NCBI RefSeq assembly: GCF_005870035.1
Contig: NZ_SWJG01000001.1
Span: 855,639-919,638, forward strand
Length of the DNA stretch: 64,000 nucleotides
DNA from: Spirosoma lacussanchae
Lineage (GTDB): Bacteria; Bacteroidota; Bacteroidia; Cytophagales; Spirosomataceae
Direction of reading: 5' to 3'
Positions 16,162-25,255 of the stretch are shown piece by piece. Within the stretch, counting starts at the first letter, position 1. Each line of letters opens with the position of its first letter. Under the pieces are notes generated by a model, which saw only the letters and a list, made by a program, of their open reading frames with translations, was not told where the DNA came from and ran no database searches. A program made the position numbers and the translations under genes.

Positions 16162-19077
16162 ATGAAAAAAGCTACAGTTTACCTTTCGTTGCTGCTGGCT
16201 GGGCTAATGACCAACCCAGCCAGTGCGCAAACGAAACTCGTGGAGAAAGTCACCCGGCAGGGGAAAGAGCTCCTGATCCCGTACGAAAAGTACGTGTTGC
16301 CTAACGGGCTGACGGTGGTTGTCCACGAAGACCATTCTGACCCGATTGTCCATGTCGACGTTACCTACCACGTAGGGTCGGCCCGTGAGGAGATCGGCAA
16401 GTCGGGCTTTGCGCACTTCTTCGAACACATGATGTTTCAGGGCTCCGACCACGTAGCCGATGACGAACACTTCAAGATCGTTACTGAGTCGGGCGGAACG
16501 CTCAATGGATCGACCAACCGCGACCGGACCAACTACTACGAAACCCTGCCCAGCAACCAGCTGGAACGCGCGCTCTGGCTCGAAGCCGATCGGATGGGTT
16601 TTCTGCTGGATGCCGTCACTCAGAAAAAATTCGAGATTCAGCGGGCTACCGTCAAAAACGAACGCGGCCAGAACTACGACAACCGGCCCTACGGCCTGGC
16701 CAGCGAATACGTGGCCAAAAACCTCTTTCCGTACGGCCACCCGTACTCGTGGCTGACCATTGGCTACATCGAAGACCTGAACCGGGTCGACGTTAACGAT
16801 CTGAAAAACTTTTTCCTACGCTGGTACGGCCCCAACAATGCGGTACTGACGGTAGGGGGCGACGTAACCCCCAAACAGGTCGTGGCGATGGCCGAAAAAT
16901 ATTTCGGCTCCATTCCGCGCGGCCCTGAGGTAACCAAAACCAAGGTGCCTACGCCCGTGCTGGATAAAGACCGGTACGTTTCGTACGAGGATAACGTGCG
17001 TTTCCCGATGCTGCAGATCGTTTTCCCAACGGTGCCGAACTACCACCCCGACGAAGCCCCGCTCGACGCGCTGGCCGAGATTCTGGGCGGTGGTAAAAAC
17101 TCCTTGTTCTACAAAAACCTGGTGAAGCCGCAGCTGGCAGTGCAGGCCAACGCGGGGCATCCGGCTACCGAACTGGCGGGTCAGCTGACGATGACGATCC
17201 TGCCTTTTCCCGATAAACGGCTCGATAGTACCGAAGCCATTGTTCGGCGGACACTGGCCGAGTTTGAGCGCCGGGGCGTTACCGACGATGACATTGCGCA
17301 GTTTACCGCCACCCGCGAAGCTCAGCTTATCGACGGTCTGTCGAGCGTATCGGGTAAGGTGTCGCAGCTGGCCGCTTTCCAGACCTATCTGGGAACGCCC
17401 AACTACCTGCCGCAGGAGTTCAAACGCTACCGCGAGGTAACCAAAGCCGACGTGATGCGGGTGTATAACCAGTACGTGAAAGGTAAGAATGCGGTGCTGC
17501 TGACCGTATATCCGAAAGGTAAAGCCGACATTGTGGCCAAACCCGACAACTACACGATCTCGACGGCGGGCTATCAGGCACCCGATTACGGCTACAAATC
17601 GCTGACCTATGCCAAGGCGAAAGATAGCTTCGACCGGAGCGTGAAACCCGGCCCCGGTGCTAATCCGGCCCTGAAAGTGCCGCCTTTCTGGACCGACAAA
17701 TTGCCCAACGGCCTGAAAGTAATCGGAACGCGCAACGACGAAATTCCGTCCGTAACGATGCTGTTCACCATTAAAGGCGGTCACCTGCTGTCGGCCAATG
17801 ATCCGTCTAAAGCGGGTATTGCGCAACTGACCGCAGCCTTAATGAACGAGGCCACCGAACGGTTCTCGAACGAAGAGCTAAACACCAAACTCGAGAAGCT
17901 GGGCGCCAGTATCGACATTCGGGCCAGCACCGAAGAAATCAACGTATCGGTCGAGTCGCTGACCAAAAATCTGGACTCGACCCTGGCGCTGGTCGAAGAA
18001 AAACTGTTCCGGCCCAAGTTTGCCGCCGACGATTTTGAGCGGCTCAAGAAACAGCAGCTGGAACTGATTGCCAATCAAAGTACCCAGCCGGTTGTCATTG
18101 CCAATAAGGCCTATAATAAGCTGCTCTACGGCGCATCCAACATCCGGTCGGTACCCGTAAGTGGTACGACCAAAACGGTGGAGGCCATTACGCTCGACGA
18201 CGTAAAAGCGTATTACCAGAAGTACCTGTCGCCGTCGGTAACGAACCTGGTCATCGTGGGCGATGTCGAGCAGGCAGGGGTGATGCCCAAGCTGGCATTC
18301 CTGAACAAATGGGCGGCAAAGCCCGTCGCCATGCCGAAAACCGCCGTCAGCCGTAAAATCGACAAAACCCGGATTTACCTGATCGACAAGGAACGGGCGG
18401 CTCAGTCGGAGATTCGGGTGGGCTACCTGACCGACATGCCTTACGACGCCACGGGTGAGTATTACAAGACCACTCTGGCCAACTACATGCTCGGCGGTGC
18501 GTTCAGCAGCCGGATCAACATGAACCTGCGCGAAGATAAAGGCTGGACCTACGGGGCCCGCTCGGGCTTCTCGAGCACCAAAACGCCGGGTCCGTTTACG
18601 GCACAGGCCGGGGTGAAAGCGGCCGCTACCGACAGCTCGGTGGTTGAATTCATCAAAGAGATCACCAACTACGGCAAGACGGGCATTACCGACCAGGAGC
18701 TGACCTTCGTGAAAAGCTCGCTCGGCCAGGTCGACGCGCTGCGGTACGAGACGTCGCTCCAGAAAGCCTACTTCCTGAGCCGGATCATCGACTACGACCT
18801 GCCCCGCAACTACGTAGAGCAGCAGAGCGAGATCCTGCGTAACATTACCAAAGCGCAGATCGATGCCATTGCAAAGAAGCGGTTGCCGGTCAACAACATG
18901 ATCATTACGGTGGTCGGTAATAAAGAGCTGATCAAGCCCGGTCTGGCCAAGCTCGGCTACGAACTGGTTGAACTCGACAAAGAAGGTGAACCAATCGTAA
19001 CCGCTACCGCTCCGGCCAGCGCTCCCGCCAAAATGGGATCATCGACTCCGCCAGCCGACAAAAAGAAAGGTAACTAA
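16162..19077 (+). CDS. M16-family zinc metallopeptidase, two-domain, exported
   Basis: A 971-residue pitrilysin-family protease. A signal peptide (1-22) precedes two M16 halves. The N-terminal half has the inverted zinc motif HFFEH (85-89) with a downstream Glu in the ATVKNERGQNYDNRPYG region, and is expected to be catalytic. The second half, from about residue 505 (LPNGLKVIGTRNDEIPSVTMLFTIKGG), lacks HxxEH, as is usual for the inactive half that closes the chamber. A Pro/Ala/Lys-rich tail ends the protein. Such enzymes degrade peptides in the periplasm. A strong terminator follows, then three copies or partial copies of the dispersed hairpin element. Confidence 0.93.
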   Translation: MKKATVYLSLLLAGLMTNPASAQTKLVEKVTRQGKELLIPYEKYVLPNGLTVVVHEDHSDPIVHVDVTYHVGSAREEIGKSGFAHFFEHMMFQGSDHVADDEHFKIVTESGGTLNGSTNRDRTNYYETLPSNQLERALWLEADRMGFLLDAVTQKKFEIQRATVKNERGQNYDNRPYGLASEYVAKNLFPYGHPYSWLTIGYIEDLNRVDVNDLKNFFLRWYGPNNAVLTVGGDVTPKQVVAMAEKYFGSIPRGPEVTKTKVPTPVLDKDRYVSYEDNVRFPMLQIVFPTVPNYHPDEAPLDALAEILGGGKNSLFYKNLVKPQLAVQANAGHPATELAGQLTMTILPFPDKRLDSTEAIVRRTLAEFERRGVTDDDIAQFTATREAQLIDGLSSVSGKVSQLAAFQTYLGTPNYLPQEFKRYREVTKADVMRVYNQYVKGKNAVLLTVYPKGKADIVAKPDNYTISTAGYQAPDYGYKSLTYAKAKDSFDRSVKPGPGANPALKVPPFWTDKLPNGLKVIGTRNDEIPSVTMLFTIKGGHLLSANDPSKAGIAQLTAALMNEATERFSNEELNTKLEKLGASIDIRASTEEINVSVESLTKNLDSTLALVEEKLFRPKFAADDFERLKKQQLELIANQSTQPVVIANKAYNKLLYGASNIRSVPVSGTTKTVEAITLDDVKAYYQKYLSPSVTNLVIVGDVEQAGVMPKLAFLNKWAAKPVAMPKTAVSRKIDKTRIYLIDKERAAQSEIRVGYLTDMPYDATGEYYKTTLANYMLGGAFSSRINMNLREDKGWTYGARSGFSSTKTPGPFTAQAGVKAAATDSSVVEFIKEITNYGKTGITDQELTFVKSSLGQVDALRYETSLQKAYFLSRIIDYDLPRNYVEQQSEILRNITKAQIDAIAKKRLPVNNMIITVVGNKELIKPGLAKLGYELVELDKEGEPIVTATAPASAPAKMGSSTPPADKKKGN

Positions 19078-19095
19078 GTAAACGAATACCTTTAC

Positions 19096-19150
19096 TCCCG
19101 CGAGGCTTCCGCTCCTGATGAACGGCCAGCCTCGCGGGATTTGTATTTTG
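19096..19150 (+). terminator. Strong terminator after M16 gene
   Basis: Perfect 12-bp stem tcccgcgaggct (19096-19107) / agcctcgcggga (19128-19139) followed by TTTGTATTTTG. Confidence 0.85.
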
Positions 19151-19172
19151 ATATGTATGCCCGTATTGATAT

Positions 19173-19196
19173 CCCGGCATGAATGCCAATGAATCC
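19173..19196 (+). repeat. Dispersed two-hairpin element, internally deleted remnant
   Basis: Left hairpin start cccggcatgaatgcc is joined directly to aatgaatcc, which matches sequence following the right hairpin of the copy ending at 19422. This looks like a deletion of the whole core. Confidence 0.65.
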
Positions 19197-19211
19197 GATT
19201 CGTATTGAAAT

Positions 19212-19303
19212 CCCGGCATGAATGCCGGGCCTATTCATAGATCGTCCCCGGTTCGGATCCTTTCCCCGGCGATCTATGAATTGCATCGGCATTCATGCCG
19301 ATG
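19212..19303 (+). repeat. Dispersed two-hairpin element, core type A, locus 2 copy 1
   Basis: Left hairpin cccggcatgaatgccggg (19212-19229), internal arms ATTCATAGATCG and CGATCTATGAAT that pair exactly, and right hairpin catcggcattcatgccgatg (19284-19303). Core includes ggttcggatcc. Confidence 0.9.
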
Positions 19304-19330
19304 ACCCTGTTTCCCCACCCGTATTTATAT

Positions 19331-19422
19331 CCCGGCATAAATGCCGGGCCTATTCATGATTCGTCCCCGGTCCGGATCCTTTCCCGGGCGACCCATGAAT
19401 AGCATCGGCATTTATGCCGATG
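19331..19422 (+). repeat. Dispersed two-hairpin element, core type A, locus 2 copy 2
   Basis: Left hairpin cccggcataaatgccggg (19331-19348), core with ggtccggatcc, right hairpin catcggcatttatgccgatg (19403-19422). It ends 5 bp before the ankyrin gene stop codon. Confidence 0.9.
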
Positions 19423-19427
19423 AATCC

Positions 19428-19913
19428 TTAACCCAGCAAGGCCAGGGCTTCTTCGTTGCCCTGCTGAATGGCCAGGTCGCGTGCCGTATGGCCGCGGACG
19501 TCGCGGATGGTGGTATCGGCACCCGCGTCGAGCAAAAGCTTTACCAGCGCATTGCGGCCAAACATCGTGGCAAACATCAGCGCGGTACCCTGGTTGCTGT
19601 TCTGTAGGTTCAGATCGGCACCACCCGCTATCAGCAGTTGAGCAATGTTAGCGTAGCCTTTGAAGCTTACGCCCATCAGCGCCGTGTTGCCGCTCACGTC
19701 CTGTATGTTGGGGTCGGCCCCGGCCTTGAGCAGAAGCTGGGTAGCCTCGACCTGTCCGTCGTAGGCCGCAATGGTCAGGGGTGTAAAGCCTTTGCCATTC
19801 TGCTGGTTAACATCGAAGCCCGCGTCGATCTGTTCGCTCAGGTAAGCCACATCACCCCGGCGGGCGGCATCGAAGAATAGATCTTCGGGTTGGTTGGATG
19901 CAAATGTCATCAT
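19428..19913 (-). CDS. Ankyrin-repeat protein
   Basis: A 161-residue cytosolic protein of about four ankyrin repeats. Visible units include DAARRGDVAYLSEQIDAGFDVNQQN, GFTPLTIAAYDGQVEATQLLLKAGADPNIQD, GNTALMGVSFKGYANIAQLLIAGGADLNLQN and GTALMFATMFGRNALVKLLLDAGADTTIRD. Ankyrin stacks bind other proteins; small bacterial ones often sit next to an oxidoreductase or catalase. Here the start lies only 5 bp after the stop of an old-yellow-enzyme gene, so the two form an operon and the ankyrin protein may partner that enzyme (inference). A dispersed hairpin element abuts its 3' end. Confidence 0.88.
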   Translation of the reverse strand: MMTFASNQPEDLFFDAARRGDVAYLSEQIDAGFDVNQQNGKGFTPLTIAAYDGQVEATQLLLKAGADPNIQDVSGNTALMGVSFKGYANIAQLLIAGGADLNLQNSNQGTALMFATMFGRNALVKLLLDAGADTTIRDVRGHTARDLAIQQGNEEALALLG

Positions 19914-19918
19914 AACGA

Positions 19919-21094
<1,176 letters not shown>

Positions 21095-21203
21095 TTAGCC
21101 CGTGTCTGTCTTGGCTGCGCGTCGTGGGCAATCAGCTCCGCCTAAAGCCGTATGGAGGTTGTTTGCGTAACTTGTACACGCCGGATATGAATGAATCTAC
21201 TGG

Positions 21204-21211
21204 TATCTTTG
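21204..21211 (+). promoter_or_regulatory. -7 promoter element for the two-component operon
   Basis: TATCTTTG matches TAnnTTTG. It predicts a start near 21217 and about a 60-nt leader before the response regulator at 21278. Confidence 0.6.
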
Positions 21212-21277
21212 CCGTGTCTGTACCAGAAGCCGTTGCCAGCAACAACCAGGTCTTGTGCGGCTCAATGAAGAACGTTC

Positions 21278-21949
21278 ATGAGAATCCTTTTAGTTGAAGA
21301 CGAGGAGCGGGTGGTTTCGTTTATCCGCAAAGGCATATCGGCCGAGGGCTACGACGTCGACGTGGCCTACGACGGGCGTACCGGCCTGTCGCTCTTTCGC
21401 AAGGATAGTTACGACATCATTATCCTGGACGTTAACCTGCCGCAGATCAACGGGTTTGAACTGTGTCGGCTGATCCGGACCGAAAACGAGGCCGTACCGG
21501 TACTGATGCTGACTGCGCTGGATAGCCTGGCCGATAAAGCCGATGGGTTCAACGCCGGAGCTGATGACTATCTGGCCAAACCATTCGAGTTTCAGGAGCT
21601 GCTGCTGCGGCTCAGGGCGCTAACCCGCCGAAATGGCCCCAAACCCAAGCAGGTGCTCCGGCTGGCCGACCTCGAACTGAACCTGGATACTAAAACCGTT
21701 ACGCGCGCCGGCAAGCGGATTGACCTGACCACCCGCGAATACGCCCTGATGGAGTACCTGATGCTCAACAAAGGAAAGATCATTTCGCGGGTCGATATCA
21801 GCGAGCGCGTCTGGAATCTGAATTTTGATAGCAACACCAACGTTATCGATGTGTACATCAGTTATCTGCGGAAGAAGATAGACAAAGATTTTTCGCCCCG
21901 CCTACTGCATACTATTGTGGGTATGGGCTATGTTCTCCGCGAAGACTGA
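21278..21949 (+). CDS. OmpR/PhoB-family response regulator
   Basis: A 223-residue two-domain regulator. The receiver domain (1-118) has the acidic pocket EDE (7-9), phospho-acceptor Asp51 in IIILDVNLPQ, Thr in MLTALD and Lys in YLAKPFE. The winged-helix DNA-binding domain (about 126-222) includes LTTREYALMEYLMLNKGKIISR and TNVIDVYISYLRKKID. The cognate sensor kinase follows 64 bp downstream. Position 2 kb before an RND efflux operon suggests metal, dye or drug sensing that controls that operon, as in CusRS-like or RagA-like pairs, but this is inference. Confidence 0.93.
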   Translation: MRILLVEDEERVVSFIRKGISAEGYDVDVAYDGRTGLSLFRKDSYDIIILDVNLPQINGFELCRLIRTENEAVPVLMLTALDSLADKADGFNAGADDYLAKPFEFQELLLRLRALTRRNGPKPKQVLRLADLELNLDTKTVTRAGKRIDLTTREYALMEYLMLNKGKIISRVDISERVWNLNFDSNTNVIDVYISYLRKKIDKDFSPRLLHTIVGMGYVLRED

Positions 21950-22013
21950 TGGCGGCCGACAGGTGCTGACAAGTATGCCGTAATACAGACCTGCCCATTG
22001 CGCAACTACCTCC

Positions 22014-23369
22014 ATGCTCATCCGGAACCGACTGACGATCAGCTTTACCCTACTGGCCACCGCCATCCAGATTACCCTGTCGTTGCTGGTCTGGTACTTT
22101 TATTCGCTGTACCGGCAGGAGGAGTTTTACAATAAGCTGGAAGGAAAGGCGCGGGTAACGGGCCGGGTGCTGATTTCGCGTCGGCATCTGCACGACGACT
22201 TCTTTGAGAATATGGTGCGCACCGACCTGCTGACCATCGTAGACGAGCAGCTCAGCATTTACGACAGCCAGCGGAATCTGGTATTTACCAACCGGAACCT
22301 GAAAGAATCGGACTACTACAAGGGCCAGATTGACCAGTTGACCGCCAACGTCCCCTTCGAATTCAAGAGTGGTCGGCTGGAGTCTATCCTGATTCCGTAC
22401 CGGGACCGGGGGCAGCTGTTCTATATTTTTGCGTCGGGCTACGACCGGATCGGTTTTGACAAGCTGGGTACGCTGCAACAGATTCTGATGCTGGCCAACC
22501 TGCTGGGGTTTGCGCTGATCGTGCTGGCGGGCTGGTATTTTTCGGGCCGGGTGCTGAAACCTATCTCCCAGATCGTGGACGAAGTGGAGCAGATTACCGC
22601 CACACACCTCCACAAACGCGTACAGGAAGGCAACCGGCGCGACGAAATCGCTCAGCTCGCCATGACCTTTAATCAGATGCTGTTCCGGCTCGAAGATGCG
22701 TTTGTATCGCAGCGCAGCTTCGTTTCGCACGCGTCGCACGAACTACGAACTCCGCTTACCAACACCCTGGGTACGCTGGAAACCTCCCTCCGCTACGACC
22801 AGAATCCCGACGATTGGCGCGACAGCATGGAAGTAGCCGTTGACGAACTCAAAAAACTCATCCTGCTGACCAATGGACTATTGGGCCTGGCCAAGGTGAC
22901 CGACGGAACAGTGGCCCTAACGCCTGTTCAGGTAGACGACTGCCTGCTGACGGCCATCGGCCAGGTGCAGACCAAGTATCCGGGCCGCAGCCTGCCGCTT
23001 CGATTCACCACCGCCGACGAAGCCTCGATGACTGTAAAAGGCAATGCTACGCTGCTGACAACGGCTTTTCTGAACGTACTGGACAACGCCTGTAAGTACT
23101 CCGGCGAAGCCGTTTCGGTGCAGTTGCAGTCGCTGAACGAAGAAATTGTCGTGACCGTAACCGACCAGGGGCGGGGCATCGCCGAAACCGACACGGCCCA
23201 TATCCTGGACCCCTTGTACCGCGGCAAAAACGTAGAAGGCGTACCTGGCTATGGCATTGGGCTGGCCGTAACCCAAAAAATTATGGAGCTGCACCAGGGT
23301 ACTATTCAGATCAGCTCCCGTGTCAACGAAGGTACCTCGGTTACCATTCGTCTGCCGGCCCAGGCATAG
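22014..23369 (+). CDS. HAMP-containing sensor histidine kinase
   Basis: A 451-residue membrane kinase. TM1 is about residues 9-31, a periplasmic sensor loop spans about 32-153, and TM2 is 154-176. HAMP follows (SGRVLKPISQIVDEVEQI), then the H box SHASHELRTPLT with His242. N box NVLDNACKYS, G1 DQGRGI and G2 GYGIGLAV make up the ATP domain. It should autophosphorylate His242 and pass the phosphate to the response regulator encoded just upstream. The periplasmic loop contains no recognised ligand motif. Confidence 0.93.
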   Translation: MLIRNRLTISFTLLATAIQITLSLLVWYFYSLYRQEEFYNKLEGKARVTGRVLISRRHLHDDFFENMVRTDLLTIVDEQLSIYDSQRNLVFTNRNLKESDYYKGQIDQLTANVPFEFKSGRLESILIPYRDRGQLFYIFASGYDRIGFDKLGTLQQILMLANLLGFALIVLAGWYFSGRVLKPISQIVDEVEQITATHLHKRVQEGNRRDEIAQLAMTFNQMLFRLEDAFVSQRSFVSHASHELRTPLTNTLGTLETSLRYDQNPDDWRDSMEVAVDELKKLILLTNGLLGLAKVTDGTVALTPVQVDDCLLTAIGQVQTKYPGRSLPLRFTTADEASMTVKGNATLLTTAFLNVLDNACKYSGEAVSVQLQSLNEEIVVTVTDQGRGIAETDTAHILDPLYRGKNVEGVPGYGIGLAVTQKIMELHQGTIQISSRVNEGTSVTIRLPAQA

Positions 23370-23702
23370 GATGCCTTAGTTGTTCAGCTGTATGTCGCTG
23401 TCGCATTGTTAATGAATTTAGTCGGAGACCAGTTGTAATTCAATTTATTATCTGAAAAACGTTCGAGTTGCCTGCCAAACAGACTGCGTTTGTAGCTTAC
23501 CGGTAGAGACAACCAGCACACTACGTTAGTTTTGTTGATTTGACTTTATGTATCAAAAAATATAATTATTTATAGTGCAGATAGCTGGCTGGAGCTTTAC
23601 AATAACTACCCATTATACTATTCTAATATCTTCTAATTTCCCTCTCACACCGTTCTAATGTGGTGGTGTTTGCTTTGTGTCAACCTAACACGGACACGAG
23701 TC
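23370..23702. other. AT-richer 333-bp spacer before efflux operon
   Basis: No convincing gene. Base composition is visibly more A/T than the flanking genes, notably at 23535-23650. A TAGTTTTG box at 23527-23534 is a candidate promoter for the downstream genes. Confidence 0.6.
23527..23534 (+). promoter_or_regulatory. Candidate -7 promoter element upstream of efflux operon
   Basis: TAGTTTTG fits TAnnTTTG within an AT-rich tract; no clear -33 element. The predicted leader is long (about 160 nt). Confidence 0.4.
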
Positions 23703-23993
23703 ATGCAGCGTCGGCATTCTCCATCGATTTTGCTTTACAGCTTCGGGTTAGCACTGGCTCTTTCGCTGGTGTTCAACGGTTTTTTGCTGCATGAAAAAAG
23801 CCGCCCGCCACGGCTGGCCGATTATGATGCGGGCAGCGCCGTACATCCCGTCGATTTGCTGGTCTGGCAGCAGCAGCTGTCAGACTGCAAACGCGCTAAT
23901 GAGCACAAAGACAGCCTGATTCACCAGCTAGAGCAAGCGCCCAACGCTCCTCCGCAGCAGATGGTCAGCGCCCGGCGCCAATCGTCAGACTAG
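23703..23993 (+). CDS. Small single-pass membrane protein, unknown function
   Basis: A 96-residue protein with a basic N-terminus (MQRRHS) and one transmembrane helix, about residues 10-29 (LYSFGLALALSLVFNGFLL). The soluble part ends in a probable coiled coil (WQQQLSDCKRANEHKDSLIHQLEQ). An upstream GTG or ATG from 23658 would add 15 residues; ATG at 23703 places the charged residues directly before the helix. It lies 69 bp before the efflux adaptor gene and may belong to that operon. I do not recognise a family. Confidence 0.6.
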   Translation: MQRRHSPSILLYSFGLALALSLVFNGFLLHEKSRPPRLADYDAGSAVHPVDLLVWQQQLSDCKRANEHKDSLIHQLEQAPNAPPQQMVSARRQSSD

Positions 23994-24062
23994 CGTTCTT
24001 AGCCGAGAATAACTCCCCATACACCCCTATCCAAAACGTTTCGTGTAAACCATACAACCTGT

Positions 24063-25145
24063 ATGAAAAAAATCCTGATGCTTGTGAGCCTGTCTGCCGT
24101 TTGGTGCTGCACAGGTTGTACGAAAGAAGAAGAAAAGAAGGAGGAAGCGGTCAGGTATCAGGTTACCAGTCCGCTGGTGAGCGATACGACGATCACCAAA
24201 GAGTACGTATCGCAGATACAGGCCATCCGCCACATTGAGATGCGGGCGCAGCAGCGGGGCTATATTCAGAACATTTTCGTTGACGAAGGGCAGTATGTGC
24301 ACCAGGGACAGATGATGTTTCAGATTATGCCCAAGTTGTACGAGGCCGAGCTGCAGAAGGCCCAGGCCGAGGCCAACTTTGCCAACATCGAATACCAGAA
24401 CACCAAAAAACTGGCCGACAATAAAATCGTGGCGCCCAACGAACTGTCCATGGCCAATGCCAAACTGGACAAGGCCAAAGCAGAGGTGTCGCTGGCCCAG
24501 ACGCACCTGGGGTTCACGAAAATCAAAGCGCCCTTTTCGGGCATAATGGACCACTTCCACGTACGGCAGGGTAGCCTGGTCGATGAAGGCGACTTGCTGA
24601 CGACGCTATCGGACAATAGCCGGATGTGGGTCTATTTCAACGTGCCGGAGGCCGAATACCTCGACTACCGGACCAAAGCGCAGTCGGGCGATCTGACGAA
24701 CGTGCACCTGCTGATGGCCAACAACCAGTTGTTCCCGTTCTCGGGTAAAGTCGAAACCATTGAGGCCGACTTCAACAACGAAACCGGCAACATTGCGTTC
24801 CGGGCCACCTTCCCCAATCCGAAAGGGCTGTTGCGACATGGCGAGACGGGTACGGTACAGATGACCCTGCCGCTGAAGCACGCCCTCATTATTCCGCAGA
24901 AAGCCACCTTCGAAGTGCTCGAAAAGAAGTATGTCTACGTGGTCGACAAAGACAACGTGATCCGGTCGCGTGAAATCACCGTAGCCGCCGAGATGCCGCA
25001 CATTTTTGTGGTTCGGTCGGGTCTGACGAAAAACGACAAAATCCTGCTGGAAGGCTTGCGTCAGGTAAAAGAGAACGAGAAGATACAATACAAATTCGAG
25101 CAGCCTGCCGCTGTTATCGCTCATTTGAGCCTGTACGCCGAATAA
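24063..25145 (+). CDS. RND efflux periplasmic adaptor (membrane fusion protein)
   Basis: A 360-residue HlyD/AcrA-family adaptor. A signal peptide ends in a lipobox (WCCTGC), so it is a lipoprotein. The biotinyl/lipoyl half-motifs MRAQQRGYIQNIFVDEGQYVHQGQMMFQI and TKIKAPFSGIMDHFHVRQGSLVDEGDLLTTLSDNSRMWVYFNVPE flank an alpha-hairpin (about 95-155) that contacts the outer-membrane channel. A beta-barrel and membrane-proximal domain complete the protein. It links the inner-membrane pump encoded next to the TolC-like channel. An 8-bp hairpin sits in the 110-bp gap before the pump gene. Confidence 0.92.
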   Translation: MKKILMLVSLSAVWCCTGCTKEEEKKEEAVRYQVTSPLVSDTTITKEYVSQIQAIRHIEMRAQQRGYIQNIFVDEGQYVHQGQMMFQIMPKLYEAELQKAQAEANFANIEYQNTKKLADNKIVAPNELSMANAKLDKAKAEVSLAQTHLGFTKIKAPFSGIMDHFHVRQGSLVDEGDLLTTLSDNSRMWVYFNVPEAEYLDYRTKAQSGDLTNVHLLMANNQLFPFSGKVETIEADFNNETGNIAFRATFPNPKGLLRHGETGTVQMTLPLKHALIIPQKATFEVLEKKYVYVVDKDNVIRSREITVAAEMPHIFVVRSGLTKNDKILLEGLRQVKENEKIQYKFEQPAAVIAHLSLYAE

Positions 25146-25178
25146 GAGAATGCACCCTGTGAAAGACACGACGGTTGG

Positions 25179-25202
25179 TCGCTATCGGCTGATTGATAGC
25201 GA
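25179..25202 (+). other. Intercistronic hairpin between adaptor and pump genes
   Basis: Perfect 8-bp stem tcgctatc (25179-25186) / gatagcga (25195-25202). Only a short T run follows, so it may tune expression between the adaptor and pump rather than end transcription. Confidence 0.45.
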
Positions 25203-25255
25203 TTTGCGGATCTGTTGTGTCCTGTTCATTATTTAGTAGTCATTCAAACCAGGAT

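Noticed and set aside
16816..17826. Antisense 336-residue frame opposite the M16 gene
   Set aside because: Same artefact; composition unlike the neighbouring proteins and no start context.
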